Shown here: positions 16,213 to 25,377 of the stretch, one piece after another
Position numbering within the stretch: position 1 is the first letter of the stretch
Layout of the letters: every line of letters begins with the position of its first letter
Assembly: GCA_902798545.1 (NCBI GenBank)
Contig: CADBWQ010000007.1
Location: forward strand, 24,249-88,248
Reading direction: 5' to 3'
Source: Oscillospiraceae bacterium
Lineage (GTDB): Bacteria > Bacillota > Clostridia > Oscillospirales > Oscillospiraceae
DNA length: 64,000 nt
Position numbers and translations under genes: made by a program
Notes under the pieces: model-generated
Databases searched by the model: none
Told to the model about the DNA's origin: nothing
The model's input: only the letters and a program-made list of their open reading frames with translations

Positions 16213-16581
16213 ATGACAACAGAGGAAAAAGCATCCGCACTGCACGATCAGGGATATAACTGTGCACAATCTGTTTTGCTGACACTCAGCAATCACAGTG
16301 GGATGGATGAGAAGACGGCAGCAGCGATTGCAACGGGGTTCGGCGGCGGAGCCGGCTGCCGGGAACTCTGTGGAGCAATCTCTGGCGCGATCATGACAGC
16401 CGGATTGAAATACGGCGCGGAGAACCGTATGCAGATTAACGCGCTTGACAGGGAACTGATATCTGCATTCCGGGAAAAGTTCGGCGCAGTACGCTGTGAA
16501 GATCTGAAAGCGGCAAAAATCCCCTGTGACGCGTTGATCCGGTTTGCTGCGGCAAAGGCTGATGAACTTCTTTCACGGTAA
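16213..16581 (+). CDS. C_GCAxxG_C_C family protein
   Basis: A 122-residue member of the C_GCAxxG_C_C family, a small redox-type protein common in anaerobes whose biochemical function is not established. The defining residues are visible: GYNCAQSVL near residue 17, FGGGAGCRELCGAISGA near residues 46-62, and a conserved C-terminal Cys (VRCEDL, then PCDAL). Together these give the spaced cysteines for which the family is named. AGGAGGAATGACCC precedes the ATG. It is transcribed alone, convergent with the Fe-ADH remnant. Confidence 0.88.
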   Translation: MTTEEKASALHDQGYNCAQSVLLTLSNHSGMDEKTAAAIATGFGGGAGCRELCGAISGAIMTAGLKYGAENRMQINALDRELISAFREKFGAVRCEDLKAAKIPCDALIRFAAAKADELLSR

Positions 16582-16611
16582 AGATAACAGCCCTTCAGAA
16601 TGGTAAGAAGA

Positions 16612-16656
16612 AAAGGAAGCACATGATCCTTCTGCACAGGATTGTGTGCTTCCTTT
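16612..16656. terminator. bidirectional terminator
   Basis: AAAGGAAGCACA pairs with TGTGCTTCCTTT, with an inner ATCCT/AGGAT stem. It lies between the convergent C_GCAxxG gene and the Fe-ADH remnant, with A/U-rich ends on both strands. Confidence 0.75.
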
Positions 16657-16676
16657 GATGCAGGGTATAAGCAGGG

Positions 16677-17098
16677 TCAGCGGGCTTTTTTCAGGATAGT
16701 TTCAATATTTTCCCTGCTTAGGGGAACAAAATTCCCGATCTTGTTTTTGCCGCCGTCAGTACATTTATCCGCCATAATGCGAATATCTTCATCACTGACA
16801 TTCTCCAGACCGAGTTCTCTCAAGCTGGTGGGCATATGAAGCCGGCGATAGAACGCTTCCATTGCCTCAATTCCTGCTATAGCTGTTTTTTTCGGATCAT
16901 CAAAATCCATTGGACAGCCCATGACACGGACGGCGTATTGCGCGAATCGCCCGATATCGTGTTCAAGTACGAAGCGAGCCCAGCTTCCCCAGATTGCCGC
17001 AAGGCCGGCTCCGTGAGCTACATCAAACATGCCGCCCAGTTCATGCTCTATTTTATGGCAGGCAAAGTCCTCCATACAGTGCCCCTTCGATGGTAAAC
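16677..17098 (-). pseudogene. C-terminal fragment of an iron-containing alcohol dehydrogenase
   Basis: About 132 codons from ATG 17075, or slightly more upstream in frame, encode only the C-terminal third of a butanol-dehydrogenase-type Fe-ADH. Seen: HKIEHELGGMFDVAHGAGLA, with metal-binding histidines, then WARFV and the usual C-terminal helices. Full-length relatives have about 385 residues, so the Rossmann NAD domain is missing. Homology stops about at the end of the D-2-hydroxyacid dehydrogenase gene (stop at 17099). It is a different subfamily from the intact Fe-ADH at 18069, so it is not a simple tandem duplication. It should be non-functional. Confidence 0.8.
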
Positions 17099-18055
17099 TT
17101 ACTTCTTGTATCCTGTTGTAAAATCTACTTCATTCTTCAGCGGGCGGCCGTTGAGCCAGGCCGAGAGATTGTACGCACAGATTTCCACAATCCGCTCGAA
17201 TGTTGCCGGCAAATGATGACCTCCGGAGATGTGCGGTGTAATCACAAGATTTTCCAGATCCCATAAAGGGCTGTCGGCAGGAAGCGGTTCAATCTCTGTC
17301 ACATCGATACCGGCACAGGCGATCTGTTTCTCTTTGAGCGCCTGGTACAATACATCGGAGGCGACGGCATTTCCACGGCCGCAGTTAATAAACACCGCGC
17401 TGTCCTTCATCCGTTCAAAGCTCTCTGGCTTATAGATATAACGGGTCGCTGCCGTGTTCGGCAGAATGGACATGATTACATCCGCCCGGGGAAATACCCG
17501 GTCCAGGTCACTTGTCATGATGAGTTCATCCACACATTCCGGCGGATCGGAAGCGCGCCGCTTGACGCCAATTACATAGGCGCCCATCGCTTTAACCAGA
17601 CTGGCGTAATGCTGACCGATATCACCCAGACCGACTACCGCAACTGTACTGTCCGCCAGAGAACTCACGGTACCCCTGTCATTCCAGAGAGCGTTCCTCT
17701 GGTCGTCACGGTAGAGATGGAGTTTCTTGATCAGCATCATGGTCAGAGCAAAAGCATGCTCTGCAACGGCCTGATTATAGGCACCGGTGGCATTTGTCAG
17801 GATCGTTTTTGAATTCAGCACACCGGGCACGATATACGCATCCGTCCCGGCAGATTCAAGCTGCAGGAGCTCCAATTGTTCTGATGCCAGAATTCGGGTT
17901 GCGTCAACCTGGCCCATGATCACATTGGCTTCCTGAATTTCCCGGTCAGTCACCTCATCCGGACTCGAGTATACGAAACGGCATCCTTCTCCTGCCGCTT
18001 CTATTTTTTTTCGATGCCGGTCTTCTACCGACATCAGAACCAATACATTCTTCAT
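17099..18055 (-). CDS. D-isomer-specific 2-hydroxyacid dehydrogenase
   Basis: A 318-residue NAD(P)-dependent dehydrogenase. Seen: the Rossmann motif VVGLGDIGQ near residue 140, SILPNTAATRYIY, INCGRGNAV (catalytic Arg), a Glu in DVTEIEPLP and the catalytic His in TPHISGGHH. The start is placed at 18055 behind GGAGACGGG; an in-frame ATG at 18097 would overlap the preceding gene. It follows the Fe-ADH by 13 bases and is probably co-transcribed. It should reduce a 2-oxoacid, for example a glyoxylate- or phosphoglycerate-type substrate. Confidence 0.88.
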   Translation of the reverse strand: MKNVLVLMSVEDRHRKKIEAAGEGCRFVYSSPDEVTDREIQEANVIMGQVDATRILASEQLELLQLESAGTDAYIVPGVLNSKTILTNATGAYNQAVAEHAFALTMMLIKKLHLYRDDQRNALWNDRGTVSSLADSTVAVVGLGDIGQHYASLVKAMGAYVIGVKRRASDPPECVDELIMTSDLDRVFPRADVIMSILPNTAATRYIYKPESFERMKDSAVFINCGRGNAVASDVLYQALKEKQIACAGIDVTEIEPLPADSPLWDLENLVITPHISGGHHLPATFERIVEICAYNLSAWLNGRPLKNEVDFTTGYKK

Positions 18056-18068
18056 TCCCGTCTCCGCT

Positions 18069-19214
18069 TTACTGTCTCGCCAGCGTAAAAATCTCACGCA
18101 TCAGTTCTTCTGTCAGGGGTCTGGGGTTACAGGTGATGTGGCCGGTGGTTCGCTTGATGACATCGATCAGCTCTTCCATATTGGGCTCTTCTTTGATATA
18201 CCCTTTCAGACTGTCCGGCGCTCCGACTTCCTGCTGCAGCTGGCGGACACGGGCAATGGCGTTTCGAGCGTTGGTTTCGTTGGATGCGCCTGGCTCGTCC
18301 ACACCCAAAGCTTTCGCAATATCAGCATACTTCCCGGTCGCATAGGGCAGGTTCAGCTCCATCGCATACGGAAGGAAGATTGAGCAGGCATCTCCGTGCG
18401 GAATATGATACTGCCCGCCAAGAGGCTGCGCCATAATGTGGGCAATGCCGATCCCGGCTGTGATGGCACATCCGCCGAGATAGCTTGCAAGCATCATCCC
18501 GGCGCGAGCCTCAATGTTCTCGGGTTCAAAGCAGGCTGTCTTCAGATGCCTGTTTACAAGCGCCATGGATTTCAGGCCGTACATCTCGGTCATCGGACTT
18601 GCATTCAGCGATACATAAGATTCAATGGCATGGCTCAGAGCATCCATACCGGTTGCAGATGTAATCTTCTTCGGCAGTTCTACAGTCAGAGTCGGATCGA
18701 GAATCGCAATGTCTGCAATCATCGAAGTGTGGTACAGGCTCTTTTTCAGGTGATTGTTGTTGTTAATCACGACGGCCGTTTTTGTTGCTTCCGCGCCTGT
18801 TCCCGAAGTGGTCGGAATGGCGATAAACAGAGGCGGCTCCTTTGTAACTGCCTTTCCGTAGAGCTGGTATTCTTCTGTAAAACCGCCATTGGCAGAGAGC
18901 ATATTCAGAGTTTTTGCAGCGTCAATCACGCTTCCTCCGCCGAGGGCGACGGTGCAGTCACAACCCTCAGATAGAAACAGATCCCTGCCGTGATCAATAA
19001 CATGGAGATCCGGTTCTCCGCTGACAGGATAAGCATAGTACGGAATCCCGGCATCTTCCAGCATACCGCTTACCATTTTGTAACCTTCGTGATGCTGCCC
19101 GTAAGTGACCAGCATGACTTTCTTTTTGTTATACCACTTCAGGAGATTGACCAGTTCCTTGAGCTTGCCTTCGCCAAAAATAAGCTGACGATTTGTTATC
19201 ATTTCAAATGCCAT
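18069..19214 (-). CDS. iron-containing alcohol dehydrogenase
   Basis: A complete 381-residue group III alcohol dehydrogenase. Seen: GGGSVIDAAKTLNM (NAD loop), TTSGTGAEAT, the metal-ligand segment GMDALSHAIESYVS, and HIMAQPLGGQYHIPHGDACS with two further metal histidines. GGAGGAACTGAA precedes the ATG. It should interconvert an aldehyde/ketone and an alcohol with NAD(P)H. It sits between a HIT-family gene and a D-2-hydroxyacid dehydrogenase in one minus-strand run; that pairing suggests reduction of C2-C4 carbonyls, but the substrate is open. Confidence 0.92.
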   Translation of the reverse strand: MAFEMITNRQLIFGEGKLKELVNLLKWYNKKKVMLVTYGQHHEGYKMVSGMLEDAGIPYYAYPVSGEPDLHVIDHGRDLFLSEGCDCTVALGGGSVIDAAKTLNMLSANGGFTEEYQLYGKAVTKEPPLFIAIPTTSGTGAEATKTAVVINNNNHLKKSLYHTSMIADIAILDPTLTVELPKKITSATGMDALSHAIESYVSLNASPMTEMYGLKSMALVNRHLKTACFEPENIEARAGMMLASYLGGCAITAGIGIAHIMAQPLGGQYHIPHGDACSIFLPYAMELNLPYATGKYADIAKALGVDEPGASNETNARNAIARVRQLQQEVGAPDSLKGYIKEEPNMEELIDVIKRTTGHITCNPRPLTEELMREIFTLARQ

Positions 19215-19264
19215 TTCAGTTCCTCCATCATTATACGGGGATAATCCCGCGCAGTGTTATTTGC

Positions 19265-19696
19265 CTAGAGGGCATTATTCTTTAAAATTGCAGTGCGGAG
19301 CTCCTTCACCATTTCACGGTACTCTTCCTCATCCAGAATCTGCTTCGGCAGGGTGTCATCAAAGGGTTCACCCCAGTTTAAGCCGCCTTTGTATTTGGGA
19401 ACCACATGTACATGGACATGCGGAACACCGTCACCGAAGGTCGCGTAGTTAATCTTGTCCGGGTGATACAGGGTCCAGATCGCCCCGGCAACTCTGGATA
19501 CTTCCGCAAAATAACCGGCGATTTCCTTTTCGGTCAGCTGAAAGTATTCTGTCTTGTGCTCCTTAAACGCGACAATGCAGCGTCCTTTATGCTTTTGATC
19601 TCGATTCAGATACACCTTACTGTATGGAAGCTCACAGATCTCTATCATCAGGCTGTGCAGTTTTTCGCCATTTTCACAGTAAAAACAATCGGACAT
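19265..19696 (-). CDS. HIT family nucleotide hydrolase/transferase
   Basis: A 143-residue histidine-triad protein. The triad motif HVHVHVVPKYKGG is seen near residue 96, and an N-terminal CFYCENG pair of cysteines could bind zinc, as in many HIT proteins. AGGGAGG precedes the ATG. HIT proteins hydrolyse adenosine 5'-monophosphoramidates or dinucleoside polyphosphates. It is the first gene of the run that continues with the Fe-ADH, 50 bases on. Confidence 0.88.
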   Translation of the reverse strand: MSDCFYCENGEKLHSLMIEICELPYSKVYLNRDQKHKGRCIVAFKEHKTEYFQLTEKEIAGYFAEVSRVAGAIWTLYHPDKINYATFGDGVPHVHVHVVPKYKGGLNWGEPFDDTLPKQILDEEEYREMVKELRTAILKNNAL

Positions 19697-19763
19697 GTCT
19701 GACCTCCCTTGTTCCGTACTCCGTTGAACATCATTATAAAATGTGATATAGTAAAAAAACCTT

Positions 19764-20345
19764 ATGGGATCGGAGATGTATGCAATGCGGGAAGAAATTG
19801 TGATGCAGCATGATACAGCGACCGTAAAACGCCTCGCAGCGATTCAATATAAAACTTTTTCAGCAAAGAAGCGGCTGATCCTGTATGCGCTCTCTCTGAT
19901 CTGCATCGCCCTTGGCTTCGGTCTCATCTATCGCTTTGACTCTGTCATACGACTTGTTGTTCTCGCATTCGGGTGCATTTTACTGGTGAACGTGGGTGCA
20001 TCTGCTTCTGTTAAGGCAGATAAGACGCTCCGTGCCATTGAAGCACAGGGGGGCGCGTTTCCATGTACTCAGATGATCTTTTTCGATTCTTCCGTCAAGA
20101 TCAAAGAGCAGGACAGCAAACCTCACACGCTCAAGTACAATGATATTCTTCGTCTGGCGGAAGACCGTCTGTATTATTACCTTTTTATTACGACAGATGC
20201 TGCTTATATGGTCCCCAGGTGCCAGCTCCGGGACGAAGCGCTTTTTCGAAGGACACTGGAACTCCAGACGGGCAAGCGCTTCTTTCGTTCTGGCAGTTTG
20301 CTTTCTCTCAGCCTGCGAGATATCACAGCTTCTTTTAAAAGATAG
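19764..20345 (+). CDS. YcxB-like membrane protein
   Basis: A 193-residue protein with two hydrophobic segments (about residues 39-56 and 63-80) and a C-terminal domain. Its pattern, LKYNDILRLAEDRLYYYLF then AYMVPRCQL and a final helix, matches the YcxB-like C-terminal domain. Function is unknown. The start is uncertain between ATG 19764, 19776 and 19785. A promoter, TTGAAC (19723-19728) and TATAGT (19747-19752) with an 18-base spacer, lies immediately upstream, giving a very short leader. It is convergent with the TRAP transporter; no clear terminator is seen between them. Confidence 0.65.
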   Translation: MGSEMYAMREEIVMQHDTATVKRLAAIQYKTFSAKKRLILYALSLICIALGFGLIYRFDSVIRLVVLAFGCILLVNVGASASVKADKTLRAIEAQGGAFPCTQMIFFDSSVKIKEQDSKPHTLKYNDILRLAEDRLYYYLFITTDAAYMVPRCQLRDEALFRRTLELQTGKRFFRSGSLLSLSLRDITASFKR

Positions 20346-20404
20346 ACACTATAAAACTGAAAGGGCACAGAACCTCTGACTCATACCATTTCAGCACAGC
20401 ACAA

Positions 20405-21682
20405 TTATCCCATCATGTTCGGCAGCAGCATGACCAGCTGAGGCCAGTATGTGATCAGGAGAAGAACAAGCAGCATAGAGAAAAAGTACGGGATAAATGC
20501 CTTGATTGACTGCGTAATGGAGATTTTACCAATCCCGCATGCCAGGAAGAGGCATACTCCGACCGGCGGCGTAAACAGACCAATGGCCAGGTTGATGACC
20601 ATGATGACGCCGAAGTGCACCGGATCGATGCCAAGAGCCAGTACGATCGGCATCAGAATCGGGCAGAATACCGTAACCGCCGGGCTCAGGTCCATCCAGG
20701 TCCCTACAAACAGAAGCAGCAGGTTGATGAGCAGCAGGATCAGGAACTTGTTTCTGGTGGCACCCAATACGAATGACGAAATAATCGCGGGAACGCTTTC
20801 GTGCGCAAATACCCAGCCAAGGGCGGACGCCGTTGCAATCATCAGCACGACCTGCCCAGTGGTTACCGCCACCTCCAGCATGATATTCGGGATATCCTTT
20901 AAAAAGAGCTCCCGATACATGAAGCGTCCCAGAAGAAAAGTGTAGAGGCATGCGATTCCGGCAGCTTCCGTAGGGGTAAAGAGGCCGCTGGTAATTCCGC
21001 CGAGGATGATCACAACTGTCAGCAGAGCCGGAAGCCCGCGTACCACAGCGTGTATTGTCTCCTTTCCGGAATAGGGCTTTTCAGCAGGATAGTTCCTCTT
21101 CCTGGAATAGAAAATGTTCACGATGATCAGCGCGAGACCAACCAGAATGCCGGGCACAATGCCGCCAAGAAACAGCTTGCCGATGGAGACGCCGGCAGTA
21201 ACACCAAAGACGACCATGGGAATGCTCGGCGGGATCATGACCCCGATCGTAGAGCTGGTAGCCGTCACGGCAACCGTTACATCCGCATCAAAGCCTTTTT
21301 CAATGGTCGCAGGGATCAGAATGCCGCCGATGGATGCTGTGTCAGCTGCCGCACTCCCTGTAATCCCGGCAAAAAACATGCTGGCGACAACGTTTACATG
21401 AAGCATTCCGCCTTTGAAGCGACCTACCAGGGCGTTGGCAAGCCCGATCAGATCCTTTGTGATGCCGCCCAGTGCCATAAAGCGTCCGCAAAGCATGAAA
21501 AGCGGAACCGCGATGAGGGTAAAGGAATCCATTCCGACATAAAGTCGCTGAACAAAGGTCATATAGCTGATGTTGCTGCTCATTACAATGCCGGTGATTG
21601 CGGCGAAGCCTGTGCAAAGAGCAATCGGCACATTAAAGAGCATCAGACCAATCATGACCAGAAACGATACCAGAGCGATCAT
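20405..21682 (-). CDS. dctM: TRAP transporter large permease
   Basis: A 425-residue, strongly hydrophobic DctM-type subunit with about 12 membrane segments. It forms the ion-coupled translocation channel of a tripartite ATP-independent periplasmic transporter. Family segments seen: VPLFMLCGRFMA, GSAAADTASIGGIL, PPSIPMVVFGV, FTPTEAAGIA and TPPVGVCLFLACGIG. The start overlaps the dctQ stop by four bases (ATGA). It is last in the dctPQM operon. The genomic setting suggests a sugar acid as substrate. Confidence 0.94.
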   Translation of the reverse strand: MIALVSFLVMIGLMLFNVPIALCTGFAAITGIVMSSNISYMTFVQRLYVGMDSFTLIAVPLFMLCGRFMALGGITKDLIGLANALVGRFKGGMLHVNVVASMFFAGITGSAAADTASIGGILIPATIEKGFDADVTVAVTATSSTIGVMIPPSIPMVVFGVTAGVSIGKLFLGGIVPGILVGLALIIVNIFYSRKRNYPAEKPYSGKETIHAVVRGLPALLTVVIILGGITSGLFTPTEAAGIACLYTFLLGRFMYRELFLKDIPNIMLEVAVTTGQVVLMIATASALGWVFAHESVPAIISSFVLGATRNKFLILLLINLLLLFVGTWMDLSPAVTVFCPILMPIVLALGIDPVHFGVIMVINLAIGLFTPPVGVCLFLACGIGKISITQSIKAFIPYFFSMLLVLLLITYWPQLVMLLPNMMG

Positions 21683-22176
21683 GCTGTTTCACCTTCCTTC
21701 TCAGCGGTGGGTTCTTTTTTCAGCAGGGCAATCAGGTTTTCTATCGCCAGGAGCACAAACAATGCTCCCATGATCGGCAAAACAAGATAAAACCACCGCA
21801 TGCTCAGTCTTGTGATCGGAGCAACGCGCTTGCGAACGACATCCAGAAGCGTCGTGCCGTAAAAAGCTACGTATCCGCCGAATACCAGGGTCAGGATCTG
21901 GATAATGATATCAATGGTTTTCCGGATTTTTGTGTTGAATTTGTTGTAGAAATAATCCAGACCCAGGTGCTGCTTCTCCCGCAGCGTGACCGCGCATCCC
22001 AGGAAACAGTACCACAGGAAGATAAACCGACTCATTTCCTCTGTCCAGGGGGGCGGGTTCTTCATAAAAGTGCGCCCGAAAATCTGCAGCAGAATTACCA
22101 GCAGAAGAGCGACACCGGTCAGTTTGACAACCGGGTTGATCAGATATTTGAAAATGCAGTCGTTAATTTTTTTCAT
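21679..22176 (-). CDS. dctQ: TRAP transporter small permease
   Basis: A 165-residue DctQ-type subunit with four membrane helices that joins the binding protein and the DctM channel. Seen: the family sequence WTEEMSRFIFLWYCFLG, followed by GLDYFYNKF. I place the start at 22176 after GGATGGTG; an in-frame ATG at 22191 has no site. It overlaps dctM by four bases and follows dctP after a GC-rich hairpin. Confidence 0.92.
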   Translation of the reverse strand: MKKINDCIFKYLINPVVKLTGVALLLVILLQIFGRTFMKNPPPWTEEMSRFIFLWYCFLGCAVTLREKQHLGLDYFYNKFNTKIRKTIDIIIQILTLVFGGYVAFYGTTLLDVVRKRVAPITRLSMRWFYLVLPIMGALFVLLAIENLIALLKKEPTAEKEGETA

Positions 22177-22234
22177 TGAATCACCATCCATTTGAAGACG
22201 CGTTAAGGACTCTTAACACATTTTGACAGTAACT

Positions 22235-22262
22235 GGGAGGGGAGGCTGGTTCCTCCCCTCCC
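22235..22262 (-). other. intercistronic hairpin between dctP and dctQ
   Basis: A perfect 11-base stem (GGGAGGGGAGG and CCTCCCCTCCC, 6-base loop). On the transcribed strand no U-tract follows, so it probably protects or partly terminates the dctP message rather than ending the operon. Confidence 0.7.
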
Positions 22263-22304
22263 ATCAGAAAGCTTCAATCTTTATCAAAATCAAAATTCTG
22301 CTGA

Positions 22305-23297
22305 TTACTTTCCAAAGAAATCATAGATATCCTGACCGATGGTATCGCGATATTCGTCATAGAGCGGTGCGACCGCTTCCATAAACTCGGTCTTGTCTTC
22401 AATCTCGCAGATGGTCATGCCATACTCATTGGCCAGCTTATCCAGCGCGTCTTCCAGGCTCTCCTTGTCCAGATTGCTGGAATAGGTGCCGGCTTCTGCG
22501 CCGCACTCATCAATGATCTGCTTCAGATCATCCGGGAGGCTGTTGTAGAACTCCAGATCCATTGCCATAACATTCGGTGTGCAGAAATGCTCGGTCAGAA
22601 TAACATAGTCGGTGACTTCGTATTCAGCCTGGGTAATGATCAGGGGAACGCTGTTTTCAGCAGCATCTACTGTGCCGGTCTGGAGGGCCATATAGCGTTC
22701 TGTTGCAGCCAGAGGAACAGGGATCATGCCGAGAAGAGTCATGGCCTTGCTCATCAGAGGAGACTCCATGATGCGGATTTTGGTACCAGCCAGATCTGCA
22801 AGGCAGGAAGCGGGACCCTTGCTGGTGTAGATGCTGCGCGGAGAGCGGACAAACCAACCGACAATCTTCAGATCGGCGGCATCCTGCAGACGCTGGTCCA
22901 GCACTTCGGCAAGGCCGTTGTTGAGGACTTCGATTACGCCATCCATACCATCGGCAAGATACGGAAGGTCAAAGATGGAGAATGCGGGGTCAATGTTGCC
23001 AAGAACGCTGGTGTTGACCTCGGCGGCCACAAGGCTGTGCAGCTGCATGCTGTCAATGCAGTCGGCATGGCTGCCCAACTGGCCGGAGTCATAGACCTGA
23101 ACATCGATCCGCCCGTTTGAGCGCTCCTCGACAAGCTGCTCGAAATAGTAGAATGCCTTCACAACATTGTCTTCCGGATTGGACGGGTTTGCCAGAGTAA
23201 TGACATACTCAGCCTTCGCAGATTCGGCAGATGCAGCAGGAACTGCCAGCGCCAGGACCATTACGAGGGCCATCAGAAGTGCCAGATACTTTTTCAT
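22305..23297 (-). CDS. dctP: TRAP transporter solute-binding protein
   Basis: A 330-residue exported binding protein of the DctP family. The start at 23297 is fixed by TGGAGG. Residues 1-25 are a signal peptide (MKKYLALLMALVMVLALAVP, with ASAES at the cleavage region). The mature part shows the typical QVYDSGQLGSH, DAAENSVPLII (binding-site Asn region) and a late FYNSLPDDLKQII. Proteins of this group bind carboxylates and sugar acids. Its promoter and a palindromic operator face the divergent dehydratase gene. Confidence 0.94.
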   Translation of the reverse strand: MKKYLALLMALVMVLALAVPAASAESAKAEYVITLANPSNPEDNVVKAFYYFEQLVEERSNGRIDVQVYDSGQLGSHADCIDSMQLHSLVAAEVNTSVLGNIDPAFSIFDLPYLADGMDGVIEVLNNGLAEVLDQRLQDAADLKIVGWFVRSPRSIYTSKGPASCLADLAGTKIRIMESPLMSKAMTLLGMIPVPLAATERYMALQTGTVDAAENSVPLIITQAEYEVTDYVILTEHFCTPNVMAMDLEFYNSLPDDLKQIIDECGAEAGTYSSNLDKESLEDALDKLANEYGMTICEIEDKTEFMEAVAPLYDEYRDTIGQDIYDFFGK

Positions 23298-23326
23298 GGT
23301 TTTTCCTCCATATTTCTTAATTGTTT

Positions 23327-23343
23327 CAGTTGTCAGACAACTG
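23327..23343. promoter_or_regulatory. palindromic FCD-GntR operator in the dctP leader
   Basis: CAGTTGTCAGACAACTG is a perfect 17-base palindrome containing TTGTCAGACAA, which fits the FadR-subfamily consensus TNGTNNNACNA. It lies just downstream of the dctP -10. Confidence 0.75.
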
Positions 23344-23352
23344 CCTGCTTTC

Positions 23353-23381
23353 AATATACAGATATGCGCAGCAAATGTCAA
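23353..23381 (-). promoter_or_regulatory. sigma-A promoter of dctPQM
   Basis: On the minus strand TTGACA (23376-23381) and TATATT (23353-23358), 17-base spacer. Confidence 0.8.
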
Positions 23382-23549
23382 CCGTCTTTTCGCATTTCGT
23401 GACTTTCCACAAAGATCTTTTTCGTTTTTTGTTCATCATTGACAGAATTTCGACCTATAGCGCTGTTTTTTTAGCTTTTTTGAACGCCCCTTTCCAAAGT
23501 TCCAGGCGGTGATTCTGCCCGCACTTGCTGAGAACTGCACAAACCAATG

Positions 23550-23579
23550 TTGACAGTTGTCAGACATCTATGGTAATAT
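23550..23579 (+). promoter_or_regulatory. promoter with embedded FCD-GntR operator, sugar-acid dehydratase operon
   Basis: TTGACA (23550-23555) and TAATAT (23574-23579), 18-base spacer. Within it CAGTTGTCAGACAT (23554-23567) repeats the core of the perfect palindrome at 23327, placing an operator between -35 and -10. Confidence 0.65.
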
Positions 23580-23661
23580 TGATCAAGACGTGACACATGA
23601 TCTCAGTTCTCTGTCCGTCGATGATCGAATTCAAGGATGGGAACAGAAAGGAGAACTCAGA

Positions 23662-25341
23662 ATGAAACTACATTATCCATGGAATCGCGAATCTCTTGAT
23701 CACCGGAATGCCCTGCTGTATGCTATGGGGATTTCAGAGGAAGATGCGAAGCGCCCAATTATCGGACTTATTAATACCTGGAATGAGATGAATCCCGGCC
23801 ATTTCCCCTTTGATAAAGAATTGATGCGGGAAATGAAAGAAGTAATTTATGCTGCGGGCGGGCTTGCTTTGGAACTGCCCATTTCGGGCGTTTGTGACGG
23901 GATCTGCAGTAATACTGCCGGAGACCGTTATACCCTTCCGGCGCGTGACCTTGTGAGCAGTGAAGTCGAAACCGTTGCGGAGCTCAACTGCCTGGAAGGG
24001 ATGATCATGATGGCCACCTGTGACAAAGTTGTTCCGGGGATGATCATGGGAGCGCTGAGAGTCAATATTCCCACGGTTGTTTTTACGGGAGGGTATATGG
24101 CTGCCGGTCATACCAGAGACGGGAGAATGATTACGCTGACTCACGGAAAACAGGCATACGCCGCGCATGTTGCAGGTATGATCACCGAAGAGGAATATGA
24201 AGATGTCATCCGTCATTCCTGCCCGACTCCCGGGGCGTGCCCCTTTATGGGGACTGCGCTGACAATGTGCGGAATGGCCGAGATGCTGGGACTGTCTCCG
24301 CACGGCAATGCAAGTGTACGGAGCCAAAGCGAAAAGTGGCATGCGATGGCCAGAGATGCTGCACAGAAGATTATGGAGGCCTGGGAGAAAAATATACGTC
24401 CCCGGGATTTCATCACGAAAGAGACCTTTGAGAATGTCATTCGTTACATGATGGCCACCGGTGGAAGCACGAACAGCCTGATGCATGTTCCTGCTGCAGC
24501 ACGTCAGATGGATATAGACATCACACCCGAAACCTTTGACATCATCAGTCGTGAAGTGCCGGTGCTCAGCACAATTTATCCCAATCACCCAAGCTATACC
24601 ATGGAGGAGTTCGATGCTGCCGGCGGGTTACCCGCCGTTGTGAAAGAGCTGATCAACGGAGGAAAAATTAACCCGCAGACACCGGGGCTTTTTGGCTGCC
24701 TTGCAGATAAAGCCGCTTGTGTGAATAAAGTGGATCACAGTGTCATTCGGCCTGTAGCCGACCCGATTCATGAGCAGGGTGGTCTTGCTGTCCTGAATGG
24801 CAACATTGGCACAGACAGTGCTGTGGTAAAGTTCAGCGCGGTCAGTCCCGATGTCTGGAAATTCTCCGGCCCCGCCCGGTGCTATGACAGCCAGGACGAT
24901 GCCTGGGAGGCAATCCTGAGAGATGAGATCAAACCCGGAGATGTGGTTGTCATCCGATATGAAGGGCCGAAAGGCAGCCCTGGCATGCCACACATGGAGA
25001 CCTTTATGGCTGCTGTGCTCGGAAAAAAAATGGGGACGAAGATTGCTCTGGTCTCTGACGGCCGATTCAGCGGCGCTACCGGAGGCCTGGCGATCGGACA
25101 TGTAAGCCCGGAGGCTTATGAGGGCGGCCCGATCGCACTGATCCGTAATGGGGATCGGATCAGTATTGACATAGAGGCGCGAAGCCTGCTTCTCCATGTC
25201 AGTGAGGAAGAACTCGCTAAACGGAAAAAGACCTGGAAACGTGTCAGTAAGCCCGCAACAGGCTGGCTGCAGCTGTATCGGCGGCATTGCACCAGTGCTC
25301 ATCGTGGAGCAACAGTATTCTGGGACAGGGAGACAGATTGA
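23662..25341 (+). CDS. IlvD/Edd-family sugar-acid dehydratase
   Basis: A 559-residue Fe-S dehydratase that removes water from a dihydroxy/sugar acid to give a 2-keto-3-deoxy acid. The start at 23662 follows AAAGGAG; the frame is open further upstream into the promoter but lacks a site there. Seen: [13 protein letters not shown] near residue 33, [58 protein letters not shown], and the C-terminal [15 protein letters not shown] and [10 protein letters not shown]. The NPGH motif is shared with sugar-acid dehydratases (xylonate, arabonate and gluconate types) rather than marking branched-chain IlvD. Its setting with a kinase and a TRAP transporter supports aldonate catabolism. Confidence 0.88.
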   Translation: MKLHYPWNRESLDHRNALLYAMGISEEDAKRPIIGLINTWNEMNPGHFPFDKELMREMKEVIYAAGGLALELPISGVCDGICSNTAGDRYTLPARDLVSSEVETVAELNCLEGMIMMATCDKVVPGMIMGALRVNIPTVVFTGGYMAAGHTRDGRMITLTHGKQAYAAHVAGMITEEEYEDVIRHSCPTPGACPFMGTALTMCGMAEMLGLSPHGNASVRSQSEKWHAMARDAAQKIMEAWEKNIRPRDFITKETFENVIRYMMATGGSTNSLMHVPAAARQMDIDITPETFDIISREVPVLSTIYPNHPSYTMEEFDAAGGLPAVVKELINGGKINPQTPGLFGCLADKAACVNKVDHSVIRPVADPIHEQGGLAVLNGNIGTDSAVVKFSAVSPDVWKFSGPARCYDSQDDAWEAILRDEIKPGDVVVIRYEGPKGSPGMPHMETFMAAVLGKKMGTKIALVSDGRFSGATGGLAIGHVSPEAYEGGPIALIRNGDRISIDIEARSLLLHVSEEELAKRKKTWKRVSKPATGWLQLYRRHCTSAHRGATVFWDRETD

Positions 25342-25377
25342 GCAAACACCCTTAATATTGACAGTGGGGTATGAAAT

